This document shows positions 62,322 to 64,000 of a DNA stretch of 64,000 bases, one piece after another (positions within the stretch are counted from its first letter, which is position 1; each line of letters begins with the position of its first letter). The notes beneath the pieces were generated by a model that had not been told where the DNA came from, made no database searches, and was given only the letters and a program-made list of their open reading frames with translations. The stretch is taken from contig JAENWW010000001.1 in the NCBI GenBank assembly GCA_016649875.1, positions 158,514 through 222,513 on the forward strand, given 5' to 3'. Both the position numbers and the translations under genes were made by a program. This DNA is from Coriobacteriia bacterium (lineage in GTDB: Bacteria > Actinomycetota > Coriobacteriia > WRKU01 > JAENWW01).

Positions 62322-62343
62322 GGCCAGTCGGCTGTAGCTGGCC
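62322..62343. repeat. inverted repeat in the gap before the glycosyltransferase run
   Basis: GGCCAG (62322-62327) and CTGGCC (62338-62343) form a six-base stem with a ten-base loop in the 178-base gap. No T-run follows on the minus strand, so it may be an attenuator, a regulator site or chance. Nothing else is seen in this gap. Confidence 0.25.
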
Positions 62344-62382
62344 ATGAAGCTTCACTCCCATAGGCTACCGATTGGGCTGGTG

Positions 62383-63540
62383 CTACTTTTTGAAGCCCAA
62401 GTCTCGCCTTGTCTCGTCGACACCAATCATAGTTTTGAACAAGTTTATATATTCAGGCACTACGTTCTCCTTGCTCCACTTCCGCTGAGCATAATCAAAA
62501 GCACGCGTGCCGATGACCCTGCGTAGGTCCTCATTCCCCATTAGAGTGCACACCTGCTCCGCAAGAACATTCATGTTGCCGTCAGCACAAATAATAATCT
62601 CATTCTCACGCAGATACTTTTCAAAAGACAATTCATAGGAAATATAAGGAGTTTTCGCAATACTCGCTTCAATCAATGTTCCGGGCACTCCTTCCGAAAT
62701 TGATGTGGATACAACGATGCTGGCCTCATTATACAGAGCGGCGATTTCTGTCCTGCTTGCAGCAAAAACAAACTCAAGATTCTCAATAGTCATCGCTTCG
62801 GCAATAATCTCACGGTGCAATGCTCTATCGGCGGCAGGACAAACCATTTTGAATTGAAATTGTGAAAGCACCTTTGCAAGTTCGAGAAAAATCCAAGGCC
62901 TCTTCACCGGGTCACAGCGTCCTATCCATAGAATCGTGTCACCATTATTAAACGGAAGCACGTCGAAATCCGGAGATAGCGAATTGATGATAACTGAGTC
63001 TATTCCAAAGTGATCTCTTAAACAAAGCACCTGAGTTTCATTTTGTGAAGTAACATAATCAGCCGTTTTGATTCTCTCCTCAACCATCGAAATCCACTCA
63101 GGTGGCAACAGCCCAGACCCATCAACCAGCGAATCACCGTTAATACGATATATGGTTTTTACGCCTTTATTTTGGGCAATTTGCATAAGTCGAACATCTT
63201 CCATCTGACTTGCGATTAAAAATGCCGGACCATTGTGATAGCTGAAAATCTTGTTTTCTCGCGCTTTGTTTATCCAGCGAGACAAAATTGGAATTCCATG
63301 ACGAATCGAATCCATGACCTGTACGATTTTAATTCCATGCGACTCGACGGACGGAGACGTTTTCTTTGTAAGAATTATTATGTCGATATCGCCACTCTGG
63401 ATAAATGCCTTAGCAAGATTGTACATCTGCACCTCAGCACCGCCGTAGTTTTCAATACTCTCTTGTTTTGTAAACAAGCCGACAGATCTTTCATTTGCAA
63501 AATAGACCGTGAAATGTGATGGCGATGCGAATTCTGACAT
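62383..63540 (-). CDS. GT4-family glycosyltransferase
   Basis: 385 residues with a GT-B fold: FTKQESIENYGGAEVQMYNL near the N-terminus, ILWIGRCDPVKRPWIFLELA and ASIVVSTSISEGVPGTLIEA in the donor half. It lacks the type A and B signatures of its neighbours. It follows an ABC exporter gene by 45 bases and is in the A+T-rich part of the locus. Confidence 0.84.
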   Translation of the reverse strand: MSEFASPSHFTVYFANERSVGLFTKQESIENYGGAEVQMYNLAKAFIQSGDIDIIILTKKTSPSVESHGIKIVQVMDSIRHGIPILSRWINKARENKIFSYHNGPAFLIASQMEDVRLMQIAQNKGVKTIYRINGDSLVDGSGLLPPEWISMVEERIKTADYVTSQNETQVLCLRDHFGIDSVIINSLSPDFDVLPFNNGDTILWIGRCDPVKRPWIFLELAKVLSQFQFKMVCPAADRALHREIIAEAMTIENLEFVFAASRTEIAALYNEASIVVSTSISEGVPGTLIEASIAKTPYISYELSFEKYLRENEIIICADGNMNVLAEQVCTLMGNEDLRRVIGTRAFDYAQRKWSKENVVPEYINLFKTMIGVDETRRDLGFKK

Positions 63541-63585
63541 TTGCGAAAGGCTCCAAATCTAATCATCCACTAAATATCGAGTTTT

Positions 63586-64000
63586 TCAGGACTGTGTCTG
63601 TCCATCGGCCCCTATAAGTTGACTATTGAAGAGGTGAGCGTACGCTCCGCCTGCCCTCACAAGCTCCTCATGCTTTCCCCGCTCGACGATTTGCCCATCG
63701 CTGACCACCAAAAGCTGATCGGCGGCAACAACTGTCGCAAGACGATGAGCGATAACGATTAACGTCTTCACACCATGAAGATCATTAAGCGTCTTTTGAA
63801 TATAGCCTTCCGACTCAGAATCAAGAGCGCTTGTCGGTTCATCAAAAACCAAAATATCTGCGTCCTCTAAAAGAACGCGCGCCATTGCTATCCTTTGTCG
63901 TTCACCGCCGGAAAAACGCACCCCGCGATCACCGAGCTTAGATTCAAGCCCATTAGGGAGATCATAAACAAACATCGCATAGGCCTTCTCCAAGGCCACG
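63586..64000 (-). CDS. ABC exporter ATPase domain, C-terminal part (partial)
   Basis: The last 138 codons of a gene that continues past the right edge. It has the ABC signature FSGGERQRIAMARVLLEDAD, the Walker B LVFDEPTSALD and the switch histidine in VIAHRLATV. The spacing and sequence are those of MsbA-like exporters with fused membrane domain, so the missing part is probably a six-helix domain. In this setting it may export lipid-linked glycan. Confidence 0.87.
   Translation of the reverse strand, partial: VALEKAYAMFVYDLPNGLESKLGDRGVRFSGGERQRIAMARVLLEDADILVFDEPTSALDSESEGYIQKTLNDLHGVKTLIVIAHRLATVVAADQLLVVSDGQIVERGKHEELVRAGGAYAHLFNSQLIGADGQTQS

Noticed and set aside
1..64000. insertion sequences, integrases, CRISPR arrays and phage genes
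   Set aside because: None was recognised in any frame; no transposase, integrase or Cas motif and no regularly spaced repeats were seen.

Overview
The window looks like chromosome from an anaerobic, respiring Actinomycetota, most likely of the class Coriobacteriia. This placement is inferred from gene content and family resemblance, not from a marker gene. The supporting content is NuoABC-type complex I, a 2-oxoacid:ferredoxin oxidoreductase operon, class III (anaerobic) ribonucleotide reductase, class I iron-sulfur fumarase, HypAB, Tat export and two multiheme c-type cytochromes. Genes are dense. Short overlaps of the ATGA or TGATG type are common, and GTG and TTG starts are frequent. No transposase, integrase or CRISPR array is visible.

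Left part (1-18.5 kb): the start of a nuo operon on the minus strand (nuoA, nuoB, first 44 codons of nuoC); a possible small transcript ending in a strong terminator; tRNA-Thr(CGT) followed by a 5'-truncated transglycosylase remnant; then a long minus-strand operon reading ParA-like ATPase, korD, korA, korB, korC, XRE-cupin regulator, acyl-CoA synthetase and bifunctional glutathione synthetase gshF. A second XRE-cupin and acyl-CoA synthetase pair diverges from its head. A NodB-type deacetylase, a nine-heme fibronectin-type cytochrome, guaB and a DUF4153-like membrane protein follow.

Middle part (18.6-40.5 kb): an FKBP lipoprotein; nrdDG behind a clear cobalamin riboswitch; then a near-continuous minus-strand run reading (high to low coordinate) tatB, tatC, hypA, hypB, topA, mdh, fumA, an MFS gene, a gene fusing the fumarase beta subunit to thymidylate kinase, holB and ricT. 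Upstream of tatB on the same strand are two small single-membrane-segment proteins (one with TPR-like repeats), an amidohydrolase, a B12-binding radical SAM protein and a NapC/NrfH-like membrane cytochrome with about twelve heme sites.

Right part (40.6-64 kb): a surface polysaccharide locus. It has an O-antigen ligase-like protein, an initiating sugar phosphotransferase, a phosphohexomutase, two UDP-GlcNAc 2-epimerases, a WbpB/WbpE/WbpD-like set for a diacetamido uronic acid, one GT2 and about ten GT4-like glycosyltransferases, and the edge of an ABC exporter. From about 57.3 kb rightwards the sequence is visibly richer in A+T, and the glycosyltransferases fall into two recurring paralogous types.

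The most notable points are a B12 riboswitch placed to control B12-independent class III ribonucleotide reductase, the fumarase-beta/thymidylate kinase fusion, the duplicated XRE-cupin/acyl-CoA synthetase modules around the oxidoreductase operon, and a NapC-like cytochrome whose first heme motif is CX3CH. Functions are assigned by recognising motifs and families; no database search was run.
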